Shown one piece after another: positions 28,741 to 35,958 of a stretch of 64,000 nt of DNA. Each line of letters starts with the position of its first letter. Position 1 is the first letter of the stretch. The stretch is from the NCBI GenBank assembly GCA_965246935.1, contig CBDFGC010000025.1, positions 62,001 through 126,000 on the forward strand. The letters are read 5' to 3'. Below the pieces are notes generated by a model. It had not been told where the DNA came from. It was given only the letters and a program-made list of their open reading frames with translations, and made no database searches. This stretch comes from JAZKFT01 sp965246935 (GTDB lineage: Bacteria > Bacteroidota > Bacteroidia > Chitinophagales > Chitinophagaceae). The position numbers and the translations under genes were made by a program.

Positions 28741-29727
28741 TTACCCGCCCAGCACCGACATGGAATCATGCACCGATTTTTGATTAGCCGCTTCTGCTTC
28801 ATAACCATCCGCAAACCGGTTGGCAACAGCATTTATTATTACATTTTCTAATTCATGTGAGGTGGCTCCCTGGCGCAGCACATCCCGCAGGTTAGCGGCA
28901 GGGGCGCCGTACAGGCAGGTACGTAACTCACCGGTAGCCGATAATCGAATACGGTTGCAGGTGCCACAGAAAGTGCGGCTGAATGAGGGGATAATTCCAA
29001 ACGATCCCCGGTAGCCGGGAATTTTATAATTAACCGACGTAGAATTAGGCTCGTTTTCCAGCTTTTCTATTTGCGGGTAGTTGGCTTGTATATGATGAAA
29101 GATGTCCTGATAATTCCAATTATTGTCGTCAAACCGGCTACTACCATTGAAAGGCATTTCTTCCAGAAAACGCACCGACAGCGGATATCGCTTTGTTAGT
29201 TCAATAAACGGGATAATTTCTCCGGTATTTTTATCAGCGGCCAACACGCAATTCAATTTTACTTCGAAATTGTTTTCCAGTAAATTAAAAATACCCGCAT
29301 ATACTTCATTGAAACTGTCCCGGCGGGTAATGGCAAAAAACCGGGCCTGGTTCAGCGAATCAAGGCTCAGATTGACTTTGCGGATACCCATTGCTTTAAG
29401 TGCAGGAATGTGTTGCTGCAACAGGGTGCCGTTAGTGGTAACCGTAATTTCATCAAGGCCAGGCAGCGCACTTATTTTTTGCAGGAATGGCACAATGCCG
29501 TTACGTACAAACGGCTCGCCACCGGTGATCCGGATTTTTGAAACGCCCAAATGGCAAAACACTTCGCACAACGTACTCATCTCTTCAAATGAAAGCAGGT
29601 GGTGGCGTGGCGCAAATTGTACACCTTCTTCGGGCATACAATAATAGCATCGGAAGTTGCAGCGGTCGGTAACCGACAGCCGCAGGTAATTGAGTGTTCG
29701 TCCGTATTTATCGGTTAGTTGTGTCAT
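28741..29727 (-). CDS. moaA: GTP 3',8-cyclase MoaA
   Basis: A 328-residue radical SAM enzyme for the first step of molybdopterin synthesis, GTP to 3',8-cyclo-GTP. The SAM cluster is CNFRCYYC (Cys23, 27, 30); ITGGEPFVR follows. The second cluster is Cys254, Cys257 and Cys271 in FCGTCNRIRL and LRTCLYG. The protein ends in Gly-Gly, which is required in MoaA enzymes. A REP-like repeat begins directly before the start codon, so the usual leader is missing. Confidence 0.97.
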   Translation of the reverse strand: MTQLTDKYGRTLNYLRLSVTDRCNFRCYYCMPEEGVQFAPRHHLLSFEEMSTLCEVFCHLGVSKIRITGGEPFVRNGIVPFLQKISALPGLDEITVTTNGTLLQQHIPALKAMGIRKVNLSLDSLNQARFFAITRRDSFNEVYAGIFNLLENNFEVKLNCVLAADKNTGEIIPFIELTKRYPLSVRFLEEMPFNGSSRFDDNNWNYQDIFHHIQANYPQIEKLENEPNSTSVNYKIPGYRGSFGIIPSFSRTFCGTCNRIRLSATGELRTCLYGAPAANLRDVLRQGATSHELENVIINAVANRFADGYEAEAANQKSVHDSMSVLGG

Positions 29728-30031
29728 ACCTCACCCCTCGTTCCCCTCTCCGGCCTCATCCGCCTCCGGCACCTTCTCCAAAAGGAGAAGGGAATCGGAT
29801 GCCATTGCGTTGGAGAGGGGATGCCCCTGTGGAGCTTTATTCATTAAAAATAGCTTTACGTGTGTTACTTCTAAAATTTTCATTATTTAACCAGACCAAG
29901 ACAACGAATTGTGTTGCTGCCTGTTTTTAAAATTAAAAACTATAAACGTTTATGGTGTGAGTAAGGTGCTTTCAGCATGAACTCCACAAGTGTAATAAAT
30001 CATAATTCATAAATCCTAAATCAAAAATCTT
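29728..30031. repeat. REP-like repeat block and gap between moaE and moaA
   Basis: About 29728-29835 holds CCTCACCCCTCG and CCCCTCTCCGG, then an AAGGAGAAGG hairpin, and ends with GGAGAGGGGATGCCCCTGTG. The rest (29836-30031) is AT-rich and shows no gene. Confidence 0.65.
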
Positions 30032-30451
30032 TCACGGGTGTGCGTTTACCCAAATGCTGCTATCCTCGTAATACTCTTTTTTCCAGATGGGTACGGTGCG
30101 TTTCAATTCGTCTATTAAAAACTGGCAGGCTTCAAACCCGGCCTGCCGGTGTGGGGAAGATACGCCTGTTAATACGACCGCTTCGCCAATATTTTTTTCC
30201 CCGGTAATGTGCAGCATGATGATCTTTTCAAGCGGCCATTTTTGTTGTGCCTGTTCTGCAATTAATCTCATTTCCTGCAAAGCCATTAATTCATATGCTT
30301 CGAACACTAATTTATAAACTGCTTTTCCATTGGCATGGTTGCGTACCGTTCCTACAAACAAATTGACTGCGCCGCAATTGCCCGATTGCAGGTACCGGTA
30401 AGCATCACCTACATCAATGTTTTCAACAATCTCTATCCAAGGACTGTTCAA
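30032..30451 (-). CDS. moaE: Molybdopterin synthase catalytic subunit MoaE
   Basis: A 139-residue protein. Landmarks are the NLFVGTVRNHANGKAV loop with its Arg and His, VFEAYELMALQEM, HITGEKNIGEAVVLTGVSSPHRQAGFEA and the active-site region KRTVPIWKKEYYED with Lys residues. It joins MoaD to convert cyclic pyranopterin to molybdopterin. It lies after moaD, separated by a 156-bp AT-rich inverted word repeat. Confidence 0.95.
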   Translation of the reverse strand: MNSPWIEIVENIDVGDAYRYLQSGNCGAVNLFVGTVRNHANGKAVYKLVFEAYELMALQEMRLIAEQAQQKWPLEKIIMLHITGEKNIGEAVVLTGVSSPHRQAGFEACQFLIDELKRTVPIWKKEYYEDSSIWVNAHP

Positions 30452-30605
30452 GATTCAAAGTTTAAAGTTTAAGGTTCTGAATTTTAAAGTTCTAAATTAA
30501 TTTCTGACTATTATTGATCTGAATTGATTGCTCATGATAATTTAGGATATAAAGACAGTGTAGCACCGGTAAACTTTAAACTTTGAACTTTTAAACTTTG
30601 AACTG
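30448..30605. repeat. AT-rich inverted word repeat between moaD and moaE
   Basis: TTCAAAGTTTAAAGTTTAAGG near 30455 faces AAACTTTAAACTTTGAAC near 30573-30605. The two ends could pair into a long hairpin in the moaD-moaE transcript. Confidence 0.5.
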
Positions 30606-30607
30606 TA

Positions 30608-30847
30608 TCATCCCCCGCTTACCGGTGGTATAAAGGCTATTTCGCTGGTTGCTTCTAAGAGTTGGCTATCTTCTGCATACCGGCTATTTATCGCAACGGC
30701 AACTGATGTAAGTGCTGCTAATTGCGGGTATTGTTGTTTCATCCAGGTTTTTAAGCCACTCACCGTTGTTATCGAACTATTGGAAGGCACTATTATTTTA
30801 CTGCTTCCCACAATTTCACGGGCTATGCCAAACAGGATTATTTCCAT
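30608..30847 (-). CDS. moaD: Molybdopterin synthase sulfur carrier subunit MoaD
   Basis: A 79-residue ubiquitin-fold protein that begins MEIILFGIAREIVG and ends FIPPVSGG. The Gly-Gly end becomes a thiocarboxylate and hands sulfur to molybdopterin. It starts 18 bp after the small exported protein gene. Confidence 0.95.
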   Translation of the reverse strand: MEIILFGIAREIVGSSKIIVPSNSSITTVSGLKTWMKQQYPQLAALTSVAVAINSRYAEDSQLLEATSEIAFIPPVSGG

Positions 30848-30865
30848 AATGATGTTATAAGTCCA

Positions 30866-31381
30866 TTAATCTGCTTTGCGTATCTCAATTTCCCGCACCC
30901 ATTTTACGTGCCGGGGGCCGGTATAGTTATCTGTTGTGCATACTGCCATAAAAGGACCTTCATCCGTAAAGGGTTTGCTATCTGCTTCAAATAATAAATA
31001 ACTGTTGTTACCTGCCGGGCTAAACATCAATTCATTATAAGAAAAAATAACCTTATATCCATCTGTAGCCGTTACCAGCACATAGTATTCACCCCGTCTT
31101 TTCTTCATAGGCATGGTGACAACGGCTCTTTTTATAATATCCTTTAGCAAAAAGCCCTTTACATTTTTTAGCGTAGTTTTCAGATTGCCCTCATGATCGG
31201 TTACTTTGTAACTGGGCTGTACATTTACGGGCAGCCCGGCAAACTGTGTACGGGTAATGATGTACGGCGAATCTACCAGCCCTTTTACAAAAATCGTATC
31301 GCTGCCGGTTCCGGTTTCTTTCTGGGAATAGGTGAGCAAGCCGAGCATCAGTAAGGGAAAAATCAGGAGAATAGCTTTCAT
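30866..31381 (-). CDS. Exported small protein resembling a molybdopterin-binding oxidoreductase domain
   Basis: A 171-residue protein with a signal peptide (MKAILLIFPLLMLGLLTYSQ). The body reads FVKGLVDSPYIITRTQFAGLP, LKNVKGFLLKDIIKRA, YYVLVTATDGYKVIFSYNELMF and the end DNYTGPRHVKWVREIEI. This layout resembles part of the sulfite-oxidase molybdopterin domain (GV-LRDLL, VxxSDGY, R-V-W-I) but without a visible Cys Mo-ligand. It lies 3 bp after mobA and 18 bp before moaD. It may be a periplasmic partner of the missing molybdoenzyme. Confidence 0.7.
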   Translation of the reverse strand: MKAILLIFPLLMLGLLTYSQKETGTGSDTIFVKGLVDSPYIITRTQFAGLPVNVQPSYKVTDHEGNLKTTLKNVKGFLLKDIIKRAVVTMPMKKRRGEYYVLVTATDGYKVIFSYNELMFSPAGNNSYLLFEADSKPFTDEGPFMAVCTTDNYTGPRHVKWVREIEIRKAD

Positions 31382-31384
31382 TAT

Positions 31385-32551
31385 TTAAGAGTCGGTTTTA
31401 GTAGTTTGAAGAGCCGCTTTTGCAGTTTGGTACGCCACCGGATCGTTTACATTTTCAAATTCTTTGACATCCGGCGCCTGCAACATTTCTACATCGGAAT
31501 TAATGAGCACTTTACGGGGGCAGGAGTAGCCCTGGCTTAATGCCTGCAATAAAATCGCATAGCTCCGGGGTTCGTAAATGGTGATCAGTGGCTCCGGGAA
31601 ATGGCCATCGGGCTCAAAAAAAGCGGTTGCTGGTTTCGACGGATTACGGTGCTGCACTAAATATTCCAGGGTGTTGGCCGTAAGAAAAGGCAGGTCGCAG
31701 GCCAGCACCAGCCAGGCTGCATTCGGGTCGGATTGAAAAGCAGTCAGTATGCCACCCATTGGGCCGATGCCGGTAAAACAGTCCCGTAATTCGGGCAACG
31801 GCTCATTGCTTTTCCCTTGTTCATTAACGGAAACAAAAACCTGGTTACAAATGCGGGACAGCATCTGGTAAACATACTGATTTTGGGTAATACCATGATA
31901 AATCAGTTCACCTTTGTCCATGCCCATCCGCTGGCTTTTACCGCCGGTAAGCACCAGCCCGTTCAGTGGTGGAACCTGTTGCTGCAAAATGGTTTCAATA
32001 AAAGCTGCAATGGCTTTTGTGTCATGTAGTAAAAGTGTTGGAATAAATGATGAGTCAGGTAAATGCGCCTTTATATAACCTGGTAATTCTGTGCTTTCTG
32101 CTAAAACCAAAATCAGTACTACATGTGTTAGTTTATTCAGCTTTTTTTCCAGAGGTTTGGCAGGGTCAATAATAATGATCTGGTGCCTGCCGGTAAAATG
32201 ATTGCCGTTAATCAGTACCAAGTCCTCCTTGTTGAACAGTGCTTTCTTTTGAAAAAAAGTAAGTTCCGTTTGAGAATAACTAATTTGTTGATAGGTGATT
32301 TTATTCGTGAACACTGCCGATGCCCCAGCTATGGTATTAGTGTCTGCTGAGGCATCTACATGATGATCGGCATCTAAATAGGCCAGTTTCCATTTGGCGG
32401 ATAATGCCGGAATCACCTGATGTGCCAACTGCCGTATAACATCACATGGTGCTCCTAAAATGGCGAGTTCATTGCGGTTATATTCGCCTCCTGCCGGCCT
32501 CGGAATCAGGGTATGTTTATGATGTTGTTCTGGTTTACCGTTTAAAATCAC
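31385..32551 (-). CDS. MobA-like guanylyltransferase with degenerate MobB-like N-terminal domain
   Basis: A 388-residue protein. Residues 190-380 are a MobA-type nucleotidyltransferase: LTGGKSQRMGMDKGEL, DCFTGIGPMGGILTA, WLVLACDLPFLTANTLEYL and FPEPLITIYEP. It would attach GMP to molybdopterin. Residues 20-180 look like a MobB-type nucleotide-binding domain (ELAILGAPCDVIRQLAHQV, KLAYLDADHH), but the P-loop GxxxxGKT is absent. The gene overlaps moaC by 17 bp and stops 3 bp before the next gene, so it is tightly co-translated. Confidence 0.85.
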   Translation of the reverse strand: MILNGKPEQHHKHTLIPRPAGGEYNRNELAILGAPCDVIRQLAHQVIPALSAKWKLAYLDADHHVDASADTNTIAGASAVFTNKITYQQISYSQTELTFFQKKALFNKEDLVLINGNHFTGRHQIIIIDPAKPLEKKLNKLTHVVLILVLAESTELPGYIKAHLPDSSFIPTLLLHDTKAIAAFIETILQQQVPPLNGLVLTGGKSQRMGMDKGELIYHGITQNQYVYQMLSRICNQVFVSVNEQGKSNEPLPELRDCFTGIGPMGGILTAFQSDPNAAWLVLACDLPFLTANTLEYLVQHRNPSKPATAFFEPDGHFPEPLITIYEPRSYAILLQALSQGYSCPRKVLINSDVEMLQAPDVKEFENVNDPVAYQTAKAALQTTKTDS

Positions 32552-33020
32552 TTTTCCCTCCTGTTTTTTCCAACAGCTTTGTTTCTTTAATAAGTATATG
32601 GTGGCTCAACGCTTTGCACATATCGTAAATGGTGAGTGCCGCTACGGATGCCCCTGTTAACGCTTCCATTTCAACACCGGTCTTAGCCCTTACTGTTGCC
32701 GTGCATTCAATCATTATTTCCTGCGCTTCATTCACCCAAATTTTGATGGTACAATTATCAAGCCCTACCGGGTGGCAAAATGGAATCAGTTCACTTGTTT
32801 TTTTTGCAGCCATGGTGCCGGCAATGATGGCCGTTTGAAAAACCGGGCCTTTTTTCGACTGAATATCGCCGTTGGCAAACTGCTGCATGATTTCAGGCCC
32901 TGGTACAATGATACACTGTGCTACAGCTATACGTTTGCTGATCTGTTTATCGCTGACATCTACCATAGCAGGTTGCCCCGTAGCATTGATGTGTGTAAAT
33001 GTTTTATTGGTAGTATGCAT
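32535..33020 (-). CDS. moaC: Cyclic pyranopterin monophosphate synthase MoaC
   Basis: Start at the ATG giving MHTTNKTFTHINATGQPAMVDVSDK; the longer frame upstream adds a hydrophobic stretch unlike the family. It has 161 residues. Landmarks are MVDVSDK, GTMAAKKTSELIPFCHPVGLDN, VRAKTGVEMEALTGASVAALTIYDMCKA and the C-terminal LLEKTGGKSD. It converts 3',8-cyclo-GTP to cyclic pyranopterin after MoaA and is the first gene of the cofactor operon. Confidence 0.96.
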   Translation of the reverse strand: MHTTNKTFTHINATGQPAMVDVSDKQISKRIAVAQCIIVPGPEIMQQFANGDIQSKKGPVFQTAIIAGTMAAKKTSELIPFCHPVGLDNCTIKIWVNEAQEIMIECTATVRAKTGVEMEALTGASVAALTIYDMCKALSHHILIKETKLLEKTGGKSDFKR

Positions 33021-33140
33021 AGTTTGATGTGCTGCCTGCAAAGTTGCCAAATAAAAGGCTAAACCGGAAATCTCAATACAAAGCAGGGGCATATCAAAAT
33101 TTGGCTCCATTGCAAACTGTCTATTCTTACTTTCGTACCA

Positions 33141-33659
33141 ATGGAAAAGTTAATTGAAAGGAGAGAAGTGTGGTTGCGTGGCCCGGTACCGGGCATACCG
33201 CCCCTGTTGCAGCCGGTAGCGCATGCACTGCTACAGGCAAAAGAAGAAATAGTTAGTATGATGCTGGATTTCCCGAAGGAAAAGTTATGGGAGAAACCGG
33301 CAGGGCTTGCATCGGTTGGTTTTCACTTGCAGCATTTAAGCGGCGTGCTGGATCGCCTTTTTACCTATGCCCGTGGCGAACAATTATCCAAGCTTCAATT
33401 GGAATATTTAGCATTGGAGGGAAAAGCAACGGACAATGAAACGATTTCCATTTTGATTCAGCGTTTTACCGATGGGGTTGATGAGGCCCTTGACCAGTTG
33501 TGGCGTACGGATGAGGCTACGCTAACAGATAACAGAAGTGTAGGCCGGGCAAATCTTCCTTCTACCGTAGTGGGATTATTGTTTCATGCGGCCGAGCATA
33601 CGCAACGGCATGTGGGTCAGTTGCTGGTAACGGTAAGTATGGTGAGGGAAAATTACTAA
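33141..33659 (+). CDS. DinB-family protein
   Basis: A 172-residue four-helix protein with metal-site His residues in ASVGFHLQHLSGVLDRL and HAAEHTQRHVGQLL, the DinB/YfiT pattern. It is divergent from moaC across 120 bp. The substrate is unknown; relatives are thiol-dependent transferases or hydrolases. It is not closely similar to the DinB-fold protein at 18069-18731. Confidence 0.85.
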   Translation: MEKLIERREVWLRGPVPGIPPLLQPVAHALLQAKEEIVSMMLDFPKEKLWEKPAGLASVGFHLQHLSGVLDRLFTYARGEQLSKLQLEYLALEGKATDNETISILIQRFTDGVDEALDQLWRTDEATLTDNRSVGRANLPSTVVGLLFHAAEHTQRHVGQLLVTVSMVRENY

Positions 33660-33766
33660 AAAAATAAACCAATTATGAGCAAGATAGTTCAGTGCTTCCG
33701 CGAAATATAATCACTACGTTGTACGTTACTTTATGACAAATCCTACCTTACTTAATTTTACTGACA

Positions 33767-34297
33767 TTGATTTGCCAAGTTTCAAAAGCACAATCAATTG
33801 ACACTTTTTTCATTTCAGACAAGGAGATAAGATCCTTTTTTAATGAAACAAAGTTGTTAGGAGCAAATAATAGTATTGTGAGCCTTTCTGACGAGCCTTC
33901 ACAAAGAATTTCTCAAAATTTCTTGTCGAAGATTATTGCAAGAGATTCCCTTTTCTCAAAATCAGACATCGACTTTATATCCAAACAAATCAACCAAAGG
34001 CAAAAAGTTGTATGGAATCGATCACTGATTGATAGTGTAACACTTATAAAGTCATTGGAAGTTGACAGCATTTTTAAAAGCTATGGAGTAGACAAAGGCT
34101 GGCAAGTGTTTCATAAAACTTACAAAAGCGACTTGTATCGTGTATCTATACCTTACTTCAGTATTGACAAACAGACTTGCGTTGTATGTATTGGATATAG
34201 CTGTGGCGGGCTCTGTGGCGAAGGAGCAATAAGGATTCTTCGACAAGGTAAAAATGGTTGGACACTATATAAAACAATTTGGCATTGGACGAGTTGA
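33767..34297 (+). CDS. Secreted protein of unknown function, start probably frameshifted
   Basis: About 170 residues with no recognised domain; it contains CVVCIGYSCGGLCGEGAI, a Cys/Gly-rich stretch near the end. The given TTG start cuts into what looks like a signal peptide: the same frame upstream reads QILPYLILLTLICQVSKAQS, but it meets a stop just before. An ATG at 33733 lies one base out of frame; removing one base (the C at 33737) would give MKILPYLILLTLICQVSKAQ, a perfect signal peptide. The real gene therefore probably begins at 33733. Confidence 0.55.
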   Translation: MICQVSKAQSIDTFFISDKEIRSFFNETKLLGANNSIVSLSDEPSQRISQNFLSKIIARDSLFSKSDIDFISKQINQRQKVVWNRSLIDSVTLIKSLEVDSIFKSYGVDKGWQVFHKTYKSDLYRVSIPYFSIDKQTCVVCIGYSCGGLCGEGAIRILRQGKNGWTLYKTIWHWTS

Positions 34298-34483
34298 CAA
34301 AACAAACGCACAACATATGTATGGTATTAGGCTGCAGACCCAACTTGAGAGGCTGAGTTTGCTCTTGAGCCGCCCAACGCCAATGCTTCAACGTAAGTGG
34401 TTAATGTTTTTAAGTTTTAGGGCGTTGAGATATGAAATTTTTTATTACTATCTCATCAGGCATTTTATGTTTCAACGGCTGCT
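34298..34483. other. Gap between orphan gene and toxin gene
   Basis: 186 bp between convergent genes. It includes two ACCCAAC/GCCCAAC heptamers but no clear hairpin terminator and no gene. Confidence 0.4.
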
Positions 34484-34795
34484 TTAAAACCTTTGTTTCC
34501 AGTTAGTTTTGTCATCCTGTTTAAAAGCCAGAACGGCTTGTATTTTAATCAGATGTAATTGCTCGTCAACAGTGTAATGAGCAGCATAAGGGAACTTTTT
34601 AACTACTGCGAACCTTACATTTTCATACCGGGCCGAGCGGCTTAAGGGCCTTTGTTTGATAGCCGAAATCTCCGCCAGTAGGTTGTTTTTAAACTTGGCG
34701 CCCAACCCTTTGCTTTGCTTGTTATAATAAGCTACAGCTATCTTTATTTCTTCAAGTGCCTCCGGGGCGTATAATATTTTATAGGCGCTCATCAC
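34484..34795 (-). CDS. RelE/ParE-family toxin
   Basis: A 103-residue protein of the ParE/RelE fold: YKILYAPEALEEIKIAVAYYN with the first helices, KSKGLGAKF-like loop (QSKGLGAKFKNNLLAEI), RPLSRSARYENVRFAVVKKFPYAAHYTVD and a final LIKIQAVLAFKQD. Such toxins act on ribosome-bound mRNA or on gyrase. Its start overlaps the antitoxin stop by 4 bp. Confidence 0.87.
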   Translation of the reverse strand: MMSAYKILYAPEALEEIKIAVAYYNKQSKGLGAKFKNNLLAEISAIKQRPLSRSARYENVRFAVVKKFPYAAHYTVDEQLHLIKIQAVLAFKQDDKTNWKQRF

Positions 34796-35034
34796 ATTTG
34801 GTTTATCATGGCGAGCGCTTGTTCTTCCTCAATCATTAGCTCAGGGTATTGGTCATATTTTTTTATCCTTGCCAGAACGAGTTGTTTTTGATCTTCGGGT
34901 ATAGTACCTACACCTTCTTGTTCCTGCATGAGCAGATCGGCCAGTTGGCGTTTCTCATCATCGGGTAGTTGGCGGGCCAGACCTAATAGCTGGTCAAAAT
35001 CAAGCGACAGGTAAACAGCGTTAGTGGTAGGCAT
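34792..35034 (-). CDS. Antitoxin of the RelE/ParE-type module
   Basis: An 80-residue acidic protein, MPTTNAVYLSLDFDQLL, with LARQLPDDEKRQLADLLMQ as its dimerisation or toxin-binding helix and an acidic tail (YPELMIEEEQALAMI). It sits immediately before and overlaps the toxin gene, which is the main support for its role. Confidence 0.8.
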   Translation of the reverse strand: MPTTNAVYLSLDFDQLLGLARQLPDDEKRQLADLLMQEQEGVGTIPEDQKQLVLARIKKYDQYPELMIEEEQALAMINQM

Positions 35035-35128
35035 ACGTACTATACTATTTTTTATAAAGATAGGAATTGATAAGGATTAAAGTTTGTTTAGCAATACAGC
35101 CGTATTGCAGACCTTAGCCCATTTATAG

Positions 35129-35460
35129 CTACAGTTTGTGTGCAGCTTTCACAAGTGCTTTTAGTTCTTTATCGGTTATGTCCTCCTGTTCGCTTTTATC
35201 ATAAATAGATAAGAGGTAAAGTGATTCCTTTTCACGAACACAGAATGTGATTACCCTGGCTCCGCCGCTTTTGCCCTTGCCTTTAGAAACAATGGCCAGC
35301 CTTATTTTATAACAGCCGTTTCCCAGATCTGTGCCTTGCTCAGGCTGATCTTCCATCAATGCATGAGGCTGGCATATTCCTGCCTTAATGAGGAGTATTT
35401 TTTTACCAGTCGTTTAAGCTGCCTTTCAAAAAAAGGCAGTGGCAAAATATTATAGCTCAT
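35129..35460 (-). pseudogene. RelE/HigB-like toxin, interrupted by a one-base deletion
   Basis: The 3' frame (to 35129) reads EDQPEQGTDLGNGCYKIRLAIVSKGKGKSGGARVI in the form of a HigB/RelE toxin, but lacks the start. The missing N-terminus is in another frame from ATG 35460: MSYNILPLPFFERQLKRLVKKY then SSLRQEYASLMH and a stop. One missing base near 35363 (in AGCCTCATGCATTG) would join them. The ATG overlaps the end of the antitoxin gene (stop at 35450-35452), as in intact modules. The toxin is therefore inactive as sequenced, or the base is an error. Confidence 0.75.
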
Positions 35461-35671
35461 CTAAAAGCTGTTTCGCCGTTTTTAGCTTTAGTTTCCCTTG
35501 TTGGTGATGTCTGGCCAGTTGTATACCTTCCGTAATGCTGTCGAGCACTTGTTTTTTAGTAGGTGCTTTTTCAACCCTCTCTTCTTCAATTTTATTTACA
35601 AAGTGCAGGTTTTTAGCCAGTTCAATAAAAAAAGGATAGCTACTATCCTGGATGTCAAGTATAACTCTCAT
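35450..35671 (-). CDS. Antitoxin partner of the broken RelE/HigB-like toxin
   Basis: A 73-residue protein, MRVILDIQDSSYPFFIELAKNL, with a Lys-rich middle (VEKAPTKKQVLDSITEGIQLARHHQQGK) and the end TAKQLLDEL. It overlaps the toxin start by 11 bp. Small proteins with this layout are usual partners of the toxin family; sequence alone would not prove it. Confidence 0.75.
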   Translation of the reverse strand: MRVILDIQDSSYPFFIELAKNLHFVNKIEEERVEKAPTKKQVLDSITEGIQLARHHQQGKLKLKTAKQLLDEL

Positions 35672-35958
35672 AATATAGGTCTTATTAAGTCCGACAATTT
35701 TCTACATTTAGGTTAACCTTAAAAAGTATTAACTAAAGAAGATAGTTCTGATAAAGACTTTTTTAGCAAATTTAAAAATTTCAGCATCAAAGCTACCATC
35801 TGCAAAAACGTTATAACAATATAGCCATTTTAGTAGTGTCAAATACTGGATCGACAGAGACCTGAAAGTTATTTGTGAGAGATTATTTCATTCGCAGGGG
35901 TTGATTTGAAGTGAAAATTTGTAAATGTTTACCCAATCAAATACTATTCTTTTATCTC
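35672..35958. other. Gap upstream of the antitoxin, nothing recognised
   Basis: 287 bp, AT-rich. It must hold the promoter of the antitoxin-toxin pair on the - strand. No gene or strong hairpin seen. Confidence 0.4.

Noticed and set aside
34310..34385. Possible integron attC site near ACCCAAC and GCCCAAC heptamers
   Set aside because: No complementary GTTRRRY arms are in place and no integrase or cassette array is seen.
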